A stretch of DNA of 41,811 nucleotides from Clostridia bacterium (lineage in GTDB: Bacteria > Bacillota > Clostridia > Oscillospirales > CAG-272). The stretch covers positions 1 to 41,811 of the forward strand of contig JAFYBN010000072.1 of assembly GCA_017540175.1 (NCBI GenBank). The letters are read 5' to 3'. A model generated the notes under the pieces. The model was given only the letters and a program-made list of their open reading frames with translations. It was not told the DNA's origin and searched no databases. Position 1 is the first letter of the stretch. Each line of letters begins with the position of its first letter. Shown here piece by piece: positions 8,916 through 18,437 of the stretch. Made by a program: the position numbers and the translations under genes.

Positions 8916-8944
8916 ATTATAGCAAAAGCCGCGGGGAATGTCAA
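8916..8944 (-). promoter_or_regulatory. consensus sigma-A promoter for the ABC-DUF1854-ABC operon
   Basis: Minus strand TTGACA (8944-8939), 17 bp, TATAAT (8921-8916). Initiation near 8909 leaves a leader of about 48 nt. The perfect match suggests strong constitutive transcription. Confidence 0.85.
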
Positions 8945-9011
8945 GGGAATCGAGCGGAATAATTAAATCTTTTTCGAAATTTTTAATTTTTGTGTTTTCT
9001 TCCCAGAAGGC

Positions 9012-9040
9012 TTAACAAACGCTCAATTCTGTGGTATAAT
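9012..9040 (+). promoter_or_regulatory. sigma-A promoter for the GH106-like gene and probably the MoxR operon
   Basis: TTAACA (9012-9017), 17 bp, TATAAT (9035-9040). It is divergent from the ABC operon promoter about 70 bp away, with an AT-rich stretch at 8958-9000 between them that could hold an operator, though no clear palindrome is seen. Confidence 0.75.
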
Positions 9041-9073
9041 GAAAAAGAATATGCAGCGCGGAGGTGACGGAAC

Positions 9074-11476
9074 TTGGAAAAAACGCAGACTGCCGATACC
9101 GCGGCACTGAAAAAGGCGTTCCTCGGCGGGCGCAGCGCGTCCAGCCCTTATATTTATCTCCCCCTTGACCCGGAGAGAGATCTGACCCGGCGGGAAAAAA
9201 TTTCGAAATTGTTTGTCGGATACCGCAAGTCCGGTTTTCTCGGCGTGATCCCCTTCACGAACGACAATTTTGCCGTCACGCCGCTCAGCTTGGAGTATTT
9301 TGACGCATACAGAATGATCGCGGAGGAAGCCCGCGCGAACGATCTCAGCCTCGGCTATCTCGACGATACCTACGTCATGCGCGAGTATCTCGCGCTTCGA
9401 GACGATAAAAACGAGATCTGCTGCCGCGTGCTCTCCCTGTACGAGACCGCCTGCACGGAAAAACAGAAAACCAAAATCAAGCTGAAAAAAACGGGCGTGA
9501 GAATGTCCCTCTGCGCGGTGAACGACGACGACCTCACCATTCTCGATCTGAGGGAATTCGCCGCGGACGACATTCTCGAATGGACGCCGCCCGTCGGAAA
9601 CTGGAACGTCATGGAATTCGTGTGCGAACCGGATCCGCTCTCGCATTACGTCAATCTCATGGACTACAAGGCCTCGTCCGAATATCTCAGGGAAACGCTG
9701 GATCCCGTTCGCGAACGGATCGCCGCCGACGGGGAAGAGCCCTTTTCGATCTTCATCTACCGCAACGTGCTTTTTGCCGGAAAGAACCGCAGAATGTGGG
9801 ATACCGCGTTCAACGAGCGGTTCGCGGAGACCTACGGATTCGACCCGGCTCCGTACTACCCCCTGCTTTTCCGCGATTTCGCGGGCGAGTCCCGCCGCTA
9901 CAAGGCTATGCTTCAGTCCTGCCGCTCGAAGATGCTCACGGACGGATATCTCAAGGCGGCGGCGGACATCTGCGCGGCGCGCGGGATCTTCTGCACGGGG
10001 TTTCCGGCGGAAAGCAAAGCGACGTTCTGCTCCTGGCTTTTCGGGGACGGTCAGTTCCTGCACCGTTTCGCCTCCGCGCCCGGAATTTCCATGCCGTTCG
10101 CCTATCTGTACGGTCTGAACGGCGTTAAGGTCGCATCCGGCGCGGCGGATCAGTTCGGATCGGAAATACTTGCCGCCGACCTCTTCAAGTATTTCAAGAC
10201 CCTCACGAAGGACATCATTTATCGCGAATCCATGAACGCCTTCGTGCGCGGCGTGAACATGGTATTCGCGCATCTCGGCGAAGACCGGACCCACGAAGAA
10301 ACCGACATTGTGGAAAACGAGGCGGGGGCGTGGGGATCGATCTTCTCAAAAGGCGACGATCTTTCGGATTTTGCCGGGTACGTCACGCGCGTTCAGTCGC
10401 TTCTGAGGGGCGGGGAACACGTCTGCGAGGCGGCGATCGTCTATCCGATCCACTCCCTGCATTCCTATGTTTATTTCTATCAGTCCGACACCAGGGAATT
10501 TGAATATCCCTCCACGCTCGAAAACGCGGACTATATGGAACTGATGAACAATTTCCTGAACTATGTCGGCGTGGACACCATGTTCCTGCATCCCGACGTC
10601 ATGGCGGAAAAAACCTTCTCGGAAGACGGCGTTCTCTACCTGCCATCCGGGGACGGTGTGATGAAGCTGCGCATGCTCGTGCTGCCGTCCATGTCGATCA
10701 TCAGCCTCAAAACCCTGCGCGTCATCAAGAAGTTTTTCGACGAGGGCGGAAAAGTCCTCGCGATCGACGCGCTCCCGAAGGGCGCCTTTGAGTGTTCCGC
10801 TCCGCCGGATGACGTCAACCGCGCGCTGAGGACAAAGAGCGCGGAGGACGAGGAGGTCCTTTCCCTGATCCGCGATCTCTTCGGGGAAGACGTGATGGAT
10901 CCCCACATCATCCGCAGCTATTATAAAAAAGAAAACGACCGGGGCGGCATTGCCTATTTCCTGCCGGCAAACAAAACCACCATGGACGGAACGGACACCG
11001 TTTCCGCCGATATCCTTTGGCAGGCGGTCAAAAACTTCGGCATACCCGCCGACGTGATCATCGAAAAGAGACCCCGGGTGGAGTTCATGGGGGCGGTCAA
11101 CCAGCATCTGCCGGACTTTCTCAAGATCGGCGTGGATCGGCGGCTTGCCCGCGCCTGCTCCCTGAACTGTCTGCACAAGCGTTACGCAGGTTCCGAGATT
11201 TATTTCTTCTCGAACACGAGGGGAAACGAGTACCGCGGCACCGTACTGCTTAAAGGACGGCTCCAGCCGGAGGAATGGAACCCCATGACCGGAAAGATCC
11301 GCCGATGCAGCTCGGAGCTCGTGCGCATCGGGAACGAAGTCTATACCCGTCTGACCCTCTCCGTCGAAGCGTCGTCCTGCGTTTTCCTCGTCAGCCCCAC
11401 GGCCAGAGGACAAAGGGAACTGATCCGCGATCTGCTGGACGCCGAACCCATCGCCGAATACTTCCCCCGCGACTGA
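9074..11476 (+). CDS. putative glycoside hydrolase, GH106 (alpha-L-rhamnosidase)-like
   Basis: An 800-residue protein without a signal peptide. The order of motifs recalls GH106-type rhamnosidases: WDTAFNERFAETYGFDPAPYY in the barrel, then ASGAADQFGSEILAAD, the DIIYRESMNAFVRGVNMVFAHL stretch, a region read as AIVYPIHSLHSY, and a Rossmann-like segment with LVLPSMSIISLKTL and FFDEGGKVLAID. These are pattern resemblances, not a proven match, and the C-terminal beta domains of long GH106 proteins are missing. Cytosolic action on imported oligosaccharides would follow from the lack of a signal peptide. The TTG start at 9074 lies 6 nt after GGAGGTGA. The MoxR gene starts 50 bp downstream, probably in the same transcript. 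Confidence 0.5.
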   Translation: MEKTQTADTAALKKAFLGGRSASSPYIYLPLDPERDLTRREKISKLFVGYRKSGFLGVIPFTNDNFAVTPLSLEYFDAYRMIAEEARANDLSLGYLDDTYVMREYLALRDDKNEICCRVLSLYETACTEKQKTKIKLKKTGVRMSLCAVNDDDLTILDLREFAADDILEWTPPVGNWNVMEFVCEPDPLSHYVNLMDYKASSEYLRETLDPVRERIAADGEEPFSIFIYRNVLFAGKNRRMWDTAFNERFAETYGFDPAPYYPLLFRDFAGESRRYKAMLQSCRSKMLTDGYLKAAADICAARGIFCTGFPAESKATFCSWLFGDGQFLHRFASAPGISMPFAYLYGLNGVKVASGAADQFGSEILAADLFKYFKTLTKDIIYRESMNAFVRGVNMVFAHLGEDRTHEETDIVENEAGAWGSIFSKGDDLSDFAGYVTRVQSLLRGGEHVCEAAIVYPIHSLHSYVYFYQSDTREFEYPSTLENADYMELMNNFLNYVGVDTMFLHPDVMAEKTFSEDGVLYLPSGDGVMKLRMLVLPSMSIISLKTLRVIKKFFDEGGKVLAIDALPKGAFECSAPPDDVNRALRTKSAEDEEVLSLIRDLFGEDVMDPHIIRSYYKKENDRGGIAYFLPANKTTMDGTDTVSADILWQAVKNFGIPADVIIEKRPRVEFMGAVNQHLPDFLKIGVDRRLARACSLNCLHKRYAGSEIYFFSNTRGNEYRGTVLLKGRLQPEEWNPMTGKIRRCSSELVRIGNEVYTRLTLSVEASSCVFLVSPTARGQRELIRDLLDAEPIAEYFPRD

Positions 11477-11526
11477 AAACCGAATCCCGTCAATCCGAAT
11501 CCGATTTTTAAGCAAGGAGAATTTCC

Positions 11527-12474
11527 ATGTACGCAGAGGTCATTTCGAAACTCGCGGGCGCCGTCGAAGAAAATGTGGCGCGCGCCGTCTACGGTAAGAA
11601 CGAACAGATCCGCCTGATCGTCGCGGCCCTTTTGTGCCGCGGCCACGTTCTTCTCGACGACATTCCCGGAACGGGAAAAACCACGCTCGCGAAGGCGCTG
11701 GCGAAATCCGTTTCCGCGGATTCGAAGCGTATCCAGTTCACCCCCGACCTGCTTCCGTCCGACATCACCGGCGTCAACTATTTCAATCAGAAGACTTCCG
11801 AATTCGTCTTTCGCCGCGGTCCCGTCTTCACGAACATCCTGCTCGCGGACGAAATCAACCGCACCACGCCCCGCACACAGTCCGCCCTGCTCGAATGCAT
11901 GGGCGAGCATCAGGCGACCGTGGACGGCGTGACCTATCCGCTCGACGATCCTTTCTTTGTCATCGCCACGCAGAACCCCATCGAATCCCAGGGCACGTTT
12001 CCGCTCCCCGAAGCGCAGACCGACCGTTTTCTCATGAAGCTGTCGCTTGGGTACCCCGATCACGAAGCGGAAAAGCGCGTCCTGACCGGTTACGGCGCGG
12101 CAAGCCCTCTCGAAGCGCTGACCGCGGTCTGCACGAAGGACGAGCTGAGACGCGCCGCCGACATGACGAGGAACATCACGGTCAGCGAGCCGATCAAGGA
12201 TTATATCGTAAACATCGCAGACGCTACGCGGAAGAGCGAACGGCTCCGCCTCGGCGTATCCCCGCGCGCCTCCCTTGCGCTCATGAACGCCTCCCGGGCT
12301 TACGCGGGCATTCTCGGACGCGACTATGTGATCCCGGACGACGTCAAGCACGTCGCCGTTCCGGTGCTCTCCCACCGCGTGATCACCCGTTCGCAGAATA
12401 CCATCCGGCTGACCGACACGAACGAACAGGTGATTGAGGCGATCGTGGATACCGTCCGCGCTCCCGTCGATTGA
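11527..12474 (+). CDS. MoxR-family AAA+ ATPase
   Basis: A 315-residue AAA+ protein of the MoxR type, chaperone-like ATPases that help mature or activate partner proteins, often together with DUF58 and VWA proteins. Walker A is PGTGKTT (residues 47-53), Walker B is NILLADEINR (103-112), and the sensor region ATQNPIESQGTFPLPEAQ is the MoxR hallmark. The C-terminal lid contains SPRASLALMNASRAYA. It lies 10 bp before the DUF58 gene, the classic MoxR-DUF58-membrane protein order. The AGGAG site precedes ATG 11527. The partner substrate is unknown. Confidence 0.92.
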   Translation: MYAEVISKLAGAVEENVARAVYGKNEQIRLIVAALLCRGHVLLDDIPGTGKTTLAKALAKSVSADSKRIQFTPDLLPSDITGVNYFNQKTSEFVFRRGPVFTNILLADEINRTTPRTQSALLECMGEHQATVDGVTYPLDDPFFVIATQNPIESQGTFPLPEAQTDRFLMKLSLGYPDHEAEKRVLTGYGAASPLEALTAVCTKDELRRAADMTRNITVSEPIKDYIVNIADATRKSERLRLGVSPRASLALMNASRAYAGILGRDYVIPDDVKHVAVPVLSHRVITRSQNTIRLTDTNEQVIEAIVDTVRAPVD

Positions 12475-12483
12475 GAGGGAACC

Positions 12484-13704
12484 ATGATTTTTGCGGCTGT
12501 TTTGATCGCCGCGGTTTTCGTGGTGATCCTCCAGAGCAGGATCTATCGGAAATACATGTTCGACGGACTGGAGTATTCCGTCGAGGTCTCGACGCCGGAG
12601 GTTTTCGAAGACGAGGAGATCTATGTTTACGAAGAGATCCGCAACAACAAACTCCTGCCCCTGCCATATCTCAAAGTCGACACCCAGCTGCCCGACGGTC
12701 TTGCGTTCCACATTTATGAGAAGAACGAGAAAACCGGCGTGAGAAGGGAAACCTATCCCCGCGTCATCCATTCGATCTTCGTTTTGCGCGGAAAGCAGAT
12801 GATCCGCCGCCGCTGGCGCGTAAAATGCGACGTCCGGGGAACCTATACGCTCGGCGAAGTCACCGTTCTCGCAGACGATGTGTTCGGTTCTTCCGCGCGC
12901 GCCAAGGTTTTCGAGCCGACCGCGGGCTCGCGCAACACCGTCGTGGTGCTCCCGAAGGCGATCAGTCTCGAGAAGCGCTTTACCTCTTCGCGCTACACAA
13001 GCGGGGATTATCTCGTGAACGCGAGTCTTCTGACCGATCCGCTTCTGAAAGCGGGCGCGCGAAGCTACGTTCCGGGGGACCCGACCAACCGCATCAACTG
13101 GATCCAGACCGCCGTGCGCGGCGAGCTGATGGTCAACGTCGAGGAATATACGAACCGCCGGCAGTTCAATCTGATCATGAACATGCAGGCGCGGGATATC
13201 GAAAAAATCATTCCCGGTCCTCCGAGCGCGCGCGCGCCGGTCGAGCTCTGCATGACCGTAGTCGCCTCCATCCTTGACAGCATGGCAAACGAAGTCGTTC
13301 CCGTGCGCTTTATCTGCAATACCTCGCCGGAACCCTTCGGAAGCGAGCACAGCGCGGCGTACACCGACGATGACGAAATCGGATCGAAGATCTTTGTTTC
13401 CCCTGCCTACCGCGGAAGATCCGACATGATCGAAGCGCTGAGAATGCTCGCTCAGCTCGATCTGATGATCTCCACGCCGCTCGAAAAAATGATGGATCAC
13501 ATTCTCGAGCATCCCCATGCCTATACGGGCGGCGGAAGCGTCATCTTCGTATCTTCCTATCTCAGCGAGCGCATGATCAACTTCACCTACGCCATGCGGC
13601 GTATCGGCATCACGGTGATTTACTATATCACCTCGTCGAATATCAACGCGTCGATCATTCCGGAGGATATCGAGGTCCACTACAAGACCTACGTGGAGGA
13701 TTAA
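12484..13704 (+). CDS. DUF58 domain protein
   Basis: A 406-residue protein with an N-terminal membrane helix (residues 2-17), a beta-rich extracytoplasmic-type segment, and the DUF58 core. Its hallmark GARSYVPGDPTNRINW corresponds to the conserved Y-x-x-GD-x-R-x-I-x-W signature. It follows a VWA-like fold with MNMQARDIEK as the MIDAS-region counterpart. DUF58 proteins accompany MoxR ATPases and are thought to be their membrane-linked clients or partners. The next gene starts 2 bp after its stop, so the operon is tight. Confidence 0.88.
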   Translation: MIFAAVLIAAVFVVILQSRIYRKYMFDGLEYSVEVSTPEVFEDEEIYVYEEIRNNKLLPLPYLKVDTQLPDGLAFHIYEKNEKTGVRRETYPRVIHSIFVLRGKQMIRRRWRVKCDVRGTYTLGEVTVLADDVFGSSARAKVFEPTAGSRNTVVVLPKAISLEKRFTSSRYTSGDYLVNASLLTDPLLKAGARSYVPGDPTNRINWIQTAVRGELMVNVEEYTNRRQFNLIMNMQARDIEKIIPGPPSARAPVELCMTVVASILDSMANEVVPVRFICNTSPEPFGSEHSAAYTDDDEIGSKIFVSPAYRGRSDMIEALRMLAQLDLMISTPLEKMMDHILEHPHAYTGGGSVIFVSSYLSERMINFTYAMRRIGITVIYYITSSNINASIIPEDIEVHYKTYVED

Positions 13705-13705
13705 C

Positions 13706-15184
13706 ATGCGGGCGGATTTCTATGACCGGATCTTCAATTTGGTATCGATGATCGGCATTGCCATGCTGATGATCCCTCTGTTTTTGATCTTTCTCATCAG
13801 CACGCTGCCGCACAGCGTACCTCTCCTCAGCCTTGCCGCGGTCTTGTCGACCGCGCTCGGGTACGGTCTTCAGTGGCTGTTCGGTGCGCTGACGGGGAAA
13901 AAAGTGTCAAGCGACGGACTGGACCGCGAAGGCGGCGGTATGATGACGGGCTTCCGCGTCGGTTACGCCGCCGTGCCGATCCTTTTGTCCCTGCTTGTCG
14001 CCATTGCCGTATTCTTTCTGTCCCTGCGCTATTGGTCGGGACTTGGAAATGTGCTTCCGGACGGAAGGGTCTTCTATTTCACCTACCTCTATCCCATTCT
14101 TGCCGCCGTTCTCGTGTTCGCCGCGGAATGCGCGGGCTGCGTGATCTGGTTCTATCCCATCGAGCGCCTGTCCAACATCTATCTTCTCATTGCGGGATGC
14201 GTGCTTTTCTTCCTTGAATCCGTGGCGCTCGCCGTCAGCAGCACGGCCGCGGCAAGCGACGGCGCGTCCCCCATCCGTGCGAATCTGGGGATCCCCTTTG
14301 CCGTCTTTTTCGTCTGCGTCCTCGTGATTTACAGTCAGAGCAATCTGCAGAAGAAATACCGCGGTTCCGTCGTTTCGGTCATTACCGGGAAGGAGCGCCG
14401 GTTCAGTCTGCTGCTGGCGTGCGTCCTTCTGCTGCTGTTCCTTGTCGCCGTGGGGATCGCCTATATCCTTGTCTCCGGTGTCACCCTCCTTTTCAGGACG
14501 CTTCTCTTCATTCTCATGTACCGTGTTTTTCGGAGCGGCTCAAGCGATCCCTCCTCCGTCGAATACGAATACGTAGATCCGGAGGAAACGGGCCAGATGT
14601 TCCGCAGGGAAGTCATGTCCCCCGAAAACCAGTACATGCTCGCGAGCTTCTTTCTGCTGATCCTCGGGGTCGTGATCCTGATCGTTCTGATTCGGACGGG
14701 TCTGTGGAAGAAATTCCTTCGGTGGCTGCGCGAGGTGCTCGATACGGTCTTGATCGGCATCGGCATTTTCCGCGTTTCGTTTGACCCGAACAAGGACGAA
14801 GAGGACGAAAGCGAGAACTACAAGGATGAAGTCAAGCGCATTCAAAACGCCGAGGTGCGGGATTTCAGGGCAATGGCGGAGTCGACGGACAGCTATCGCC
14901 TCTTCCTAACAAGGCTTTCCAGACTCAAAACTTACGATGAACAGCTCTGCTTCGCCTACGCCGTGCTGCTCAAGATGTACCGCAAAATGAACGTCGCGCT
15001 GAAAACCTCCGATACGCCGCGGGAAGTGAAGGGGAAAGTGACGCGCGCTCTCGCTGAAAAGGACATCGAGGAAATCACGCGCGATTTCGAACGTGTCCGC
15101 TACGCGGAGGAGGATCCGGGGAGCACCGAATCCGCCGACATTCTGAACCGCATCTGCTCGACCGTCAAGCGCTATATGTATTGA
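13706..15184 (+). CDS. multi-pass membrane protein with DUF4129-like C-terminus
   Basis: A 492-residue protein with roughly ten predicted membrane helices between residues 10 and 345 and a cytosolic tail. The tail carries YRLFLTRLSRLKTYDEQLC and, later, DTPREVKGKV with FERVRYAEED, resembling DUF4129, which commonly ends the transglutaminase-like proteins of MoxR/DUF58 operons. No transglutaminase core (Cys-His-Asp) is present, so this looks like a version that has only the membrane part and tail. A charged run (NKDEEDESENYKDE) links them. It is the third gene of the operon and likely forms a membrane complex with DUF58. Confidence 0.7.
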   Translation: MRADFYDRIFNLVSMIGIAMLMIPLFLIFLISTLPHSVPLLSLAAVLSTALGYGLQWLFGALTGKKVSSDGLDREGGGMMTGFRVGYAAVPILLSLLVAIAVFFLSLRYWSGLGNVLPDGRVFYFTYLYPILAAVLVFAAECAGCVIWFYPIERLSNIYLLIAGCVLFFLESVALAVSSTAAASDGASPIRANLGIPFAVFFVCVLVIYSQSNLQKKYRGSVVSVITGKERRFSLLLACVLLLLFLVAVGIAYILVSGVTLLFRTLLFILMYRVFRSGSSDPSSVEYEYVDPEETGQMFRREVMSPENQYMLASFFLLILGVVILIVLIRTGLWKKFLRWLREVLDTVLIGIGIFRVSFDPNKDEEDESENYKDEVKRIQNAEVRDFRAMAESTDSYRLFLTRLSRLKTYDEQLCFAYAVLLKMYRKMNVALKTSDTPREVKGKVTRALAEKDIEEITRDFERVRYAEEDPGSTESADILNRICSTVKRYMY

Positions 15185-15268
15185 CGATTTCCGTGACGGG
15201 GCGGAATAAAGAATCGCCCTCTCCCGTAAAATAGGGTCAGTAAACCTGATTTTGCCGGAGTGATTTTC

Positions 15269-16432
15269 ATGAATCCGAAAAAGCGGTCCGCCGTTCTCCT
15301 CGCCCTCTTGATCCTGTGCCTGTACTTCCTCCCCATCTCCGCATACGCGACGGACGACAAAGCCCCCTTCGACGTAAACGCGCAGTCCGCGTGTCTTATG
15401 GACGCCTCGACCGGGACCGTGCTGTACGCGAAGAACGCGGATCTTGCCCTGCCGCCCGCGTCCGTCACCAAGATCATGACCCTTCTGCTCTTTATGGAAG
15501 AGGTGGACGCGGGAAATATCGCGCTTGACGAAACAATCTCCGTGAGCGAATACGCCGCCTCCATGGGCGGCTCCCAGGTCTATCTCGAGGCCGGGGAAAG
15601 CATGAAGGCGGAAGAACTCCTCAAATGCGTCATCATCGCCTCCGCCAACGACGCCGCCGTGGCGCTTGCCGAAAAAGTTGCCGGAAGTGAAGAGGCGTTT
15701 GTCTCGCGTATGAACGAACGGGCCGCACAGCTCGGCATGAGCAACACACATTTCGAGAACGTCACCGGACTGGATGACTCCACTACGAAGCATCTCACGA
15801 GCGCGTATGACATCGCCCTGATGTCGCGCGCGCTTCTCGGGCATGAGCTGATCACGAAATACGCGACCATCTGGATGGATTCGATCCGGGACGGCGCTTT
15901 CGGGCTCACGAACACCAACCGCCTTGTACGGTTTTATCAGGGCATTACCGGTCTGAAAACCGGCTCGACCTCCAAGGCAGGCTTCTGCATGAGCGCTACG
16001 GCGAAACGGGACGGACTGCACCTGATCGCGGTCGTCATGGGATCACCGACAAGGGACGTCCGCAATGAAACGGCGAAGCAGCTGCTCGATTACGGTTTCG
16101 CGAATTACTCGATTTACGACGATCCCGGCGGGGAAGCGGGCAGGGTATTCGTTCCGGGCGGCGTTTCCCGGGACTGCGCGGCGGTGTACGGACCATTTTC
16201 CGCGCTCCTTCCGAAAGGGAAGAGCAAAACCGTGACGACGGAGATCCTCCTTGACGAGTCCGCGCCCGCGCCCGTGAAAAAGGGCGACCGGGTCGGCACG
16301 ATCCGTTATCTCTCGGACGGAGAGGTGATCGGGGAAGCGGACATCGTCGCGGCGGAGGATGTACAGCGCATCGGATTGTTCCGGCTCGTTCTTCATTTTC
16401 TCGGAACGGCATTTCTCAAATCCGGCAAATAA
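15269..16432 (+). CDS. D-alanyl-D-alanine carboxypeptidase (low-molecular-weight PBP, DacF/PBP5 type)
   Basis: Starting at ATG 15269 (GGAG 8 nt upstream; an in-frame GTG at 15260 overlaps that site), the 387-residue product has a signal peptide cleaved after about residue 26 (PISAYA-TDD). The SxxK motif is S65-V-T-K68, SxN is S125-A-N127 and KTG is at 230-232, all intact. The enzyme removes the terminal D-alanine from peptidoglycan stem peptides outside the membrane. A PBP5-type C-terminal beta domain and an amphipathic membrane-anchoring end (LFRLVLHFLGTAFLKS) follow. It may be vegetative DacA-like or sporulation DacF-like; the sequence alone does not settle this. Confidence 0.92.
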   Translation: MNPKKRSAVLLALLILCLYFLPISAYATDDKAPFDVNAQSACLMDASTGTVLYAKNADLALPPASVTKIMTLLLFMEEVDAGNIALDETISVSEYAASMGGSQVYLEAGESMKAEELLKCVIIASANDAAVALAEKVAGSEEAFVSRMNERAAQLGMSNTHFENVTGLDDSTTKHLTSAYDIALMSRALLGHELITKYATIWMDSIRDGAFGLTNTNRLVRFYQGITGLKTGSTSKAGFCMSATAKRDGLHLIAVVMGSPTRDVRNETAKQLLDYGFANYSIYDDPGGEAGRVFVPGGVSRDCAAVYGPFSALLPKGKSKTVTTEILLDESAPAPVKKGDRVGTIRYLSDGEVIGEADIVAAEDVQRIGLFRLVLHFLGTAFLKSGK

Positions 16433-16447
16433 TCTTTGAGAAAGGAC

Positions 16448-16476
16448 TTGAAAAGCGGCGAAAAATGTTGTATGAT
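16448..16476 (+). promoter_or_regulatory. sigma-A promoter for pgi
   Basis: TTGAAA (16448-16453), 17 bp, TATGAT (16471-16476). Initiation near 16483 gives a leader of about 30 nt carrying an AAGGAC ribosome site. Confidence 0.75.
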
Positions 16477-16512
16477 ATAGGTGAAATATCAGAGCAACAA
16501 AGGACATGAATC

Positions 16513-17859
16513 ATGGCAATCAAACTGAATGAAACGTATTTGAACGGCTTCGTCTCCGGTGAAGAAATCAAAAAATCCCTTCACCTTGCGGACGCCTCCT
16601 GCGAACTTGTAAAAAACGGCACGGGAGCCGGCTCCGCTTTTCTCGGATGGGTCGATCTCCCCGTCGCCTATGATAAAGAAGAATACGCGCGCATCAAAGC
16701 CGCCGCGAAGAAGATCCAAAACTCCTGTGACGTTTTCGTCGTCATCGGAATCGGCGGCTCCTACCTCGGGGCGCGCGCCGCGATCGAATTCTGCACGTCC
16801 CCCTTATACAACAATCTGAAGAAAGACACCCCCGACATTTATTTCGCCGGCAATACGATTTCGTCTTCCGCGCTTCAAGACGTTCTCCGGCTCTGCGAGG
16901 GCCGCGACGTCTGCGTCAACGTGATCTCCAAATCCGGCACGACGACCGAGCCCGCCGTCACCTTCCGCATTTTCCGTGAACTGCTCGAAAAGAAATACGG
17001 CGAAGAAGGCGCGAGAGAGCGCATCTTCGTCACGACCGACCGCGCTCGCGGCAAGCTCAAGGAATTCTCAACGCAAAAGGGTTACGAAACCTTTGTCGTT
17101 CCGGACGACATCGGCGGCCGCTATTCCGTCCTCACCGCCGTCGGACTTCTGCCCATCGCAGTTGCCGGCATCGACATTGACGCGATGATGAAGGGCGCCG
17201 CCGACGTCAGAGAAGACTGTCTCAGCACCCCCTGCGCGTCAAACGACGCCGTCCGCTACGCCGTTCTCCGCAATGTTCTCTTCAATAAGGGCAAATTCAT
17301 CGAAATCCTCGTCGCCTACGAGGCTGCCGCGCAGATGTTCGCCGAATGGTGGAAACAGCTCTACGGCGAAAGCGAGGGCAAGGACTCAAAGGCGCTCTAC
17401 CCATCGTCCGTCATCTTCTCGACCGACCTGCACTCCCTCGGACAGTACATCCAGGAAGGCATGCGCACCATGTTCGAAACGGTGCTCGATTTCAAGACGT
17501 CCGCCGACACCGTCGTCGTTCCGAACGACCCGAACAACATCGACGGTCTGAACTTCCTCGCCGGAAAAGAACTGCATGACGTCAACCGCACTGCCATGAC
17601 GGCAACGCTCCTCGCACACAACGACGGAGGCGTTCCGAACATCGTCCTCGAAGTTGAAAAGCGCGACGCTTACCACTTCGGCTCCCTTGTTTACTTCTTC
17701 GAATTCGCCTGCGCCGTCTCCGGGTATATGCTCGGCGTCAATCCCTTCGACCAGCCCGGCGTGGAAGCCTATAAGAAAAACATGTACGCCCTGCTCGGAA
17801 AACCCGGGTATGAGGATCACAAAGCATTTCTCGAAACGAAAATGAACGCAAACAACTGA
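16513..17859 (+). CDS. pgi: glucose-6-phosphate isomerase
   Basis: A 448-residue cytosolic enzyme interconverting glucose 6-phosphate and fructose 6-phosphate in glycolysis and gluconeogenesis. The sugar-phosphate loops are [15 protein letters not shown] and [12 protein letters not shown], both diagnostic of Pgi. The length is typical of the short Firmicutes form. The C-terminal half carries the conserved QYIQEG stretch around residue 315 and the [23 protein letters not shown] signature, with the usual late active-site lysine region. It is followed 21 bp later by the small P-loop protein, so the two may share a transcript ending at the terminator at 18307-18336. Confidence 0.95.
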   Translation: MAIKLNETYLNGFVSGEEIKKSLHLADASCELVKNGTGAGSAFLGWVDLPVAYDKEEYARIKAAAKKIQNSCDVFVVIGIGGSYLGARAAIEFCTSPLYNNLKKDTPDIYFAGNTISSSALQDVLRLCEGRDVCVNVISKSGTTTEPAVTFRIFRELLEKKYGEEGARERIFVTTDRARGKLKEFSTQKGYETFVVPDDIGGRYSVLTAVGLLPIAVAGIDIDAMMKGAADVREDCLSTPCASNDAVRYAVLRNVLFNKGKFIEILVAYEAAAQMFAEWWKQLYGESEGKDSKALYPSSVIFSTDLHSLGQYIQEGMRTMFETVLDFKTSADTVVVPNDPNNIDGLNFLAGKELHDVNRTAMTATLLAHNDGGVPNIVLEVEKRDAYHFGSLVYFFEFACAVSGYMLGVNPFDQPGVEAYKKNMYALLGKPGYEDHKAFLETKMNANN

Positions 17860-17880
17860 AAATAAAGATCGGAGGAAATC

Positions 17881-18291
17881 ATGATCAGACTTATCATCGG
17901 CAGAAAAGGCACCGGCAAAACCAAGACGCTCATCGACCTCGTCAACACCACGATCGACACCACCGACGGCGCGGTCGTCTGCATCGAAAAGGGCGACAAG
18001 CTCAAATTCGACATCCGGTATCAATGCAGACTGATCGACGCGGACAAGTACCTCATCGCGGACGGACAGTCGCTGTTCGGTTTTGTCGCCGGCATCCTTG
18101 CGAGCAACCATGACGTGGGAGACATCTTTATCGATTCCGCTCTGAAAATCTGCCAGAACGATGCCGACAGCTTCGACCGCTTCCTGAACGAGCTTGAAAG
18201 ACTCGTGGCGGAGCACGGCACGAACGTCGTCATCACCTCTTCCCTCGATCCGACTGAGGCGTCGAAAACCGTTCTCAAGTATATCGGTTGA
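17881..18291 (+). CDS. small P-loop NTP-binding protein of unknown function
   Basis: A 136-residue protein consisting almost only of a P-loop fold. Walker A is GRKGTGKTK at residues 7-15 and a Walker B-like strand DIFIDSAL lies in the middle. The C-terminal strand NVVITSSLDPTEAS resembles the sensor strand of RecA/ASCE ATPases. There is no arginine-finger or DNA-binding domain. I do not know an assigned role; such proteins in Clostridia are often labelled simply ATP-binding or twitching-motility-like, a weak label. The GGAGG site precedes ATG 17881, and it is cotranscribed with pgi. Confidence 0.8.
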   Translation: MIRLIIGRKGTGKTKTLIDLVNTTIDTTDGAVVCIEKGDKLKFDIRYQCRLIDADKYLIADGQSLFGFVAGILASNHDVGDIFIDSALKICQNDADSFDRFLNELERLVAEHGTNVVITSSLDPTEASKTVLKYIG

Positions 18292-18306
18292 GTGCAGCTC
18301 CGAGAC

Positions 18307-18336
18307 AAACGTCCGGCATCCGCCGGGCGTTTTTGC
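18307..18336 (+). terminator. intrinsic terminator after the pgi operon
   Basis: A GC stem of the form AACG(T)CCGGC / GCCGG(G)CGTT with a four-base loop is followed by a T-run. Its position also shows that the downstream Cys-rich gene cannot start at 18288. Confidence 0.8.
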
Positions 18337-18437
18337 TGTCAGAACGGCGCGCGCGGGCATATCATGGTGGGGAAGAGAAGTCTGCCGGACTCGCAGCGCT
18401 CTTCGCAACCATCATGATGAAAGGCATGGATACGAAA

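Noticed and set aside
11341-13707. 788-residue minus-strand open frame
   Set aside because: Antisense shadow of MoxR and DUF58, both of which have intact motifs and ribosome sites.
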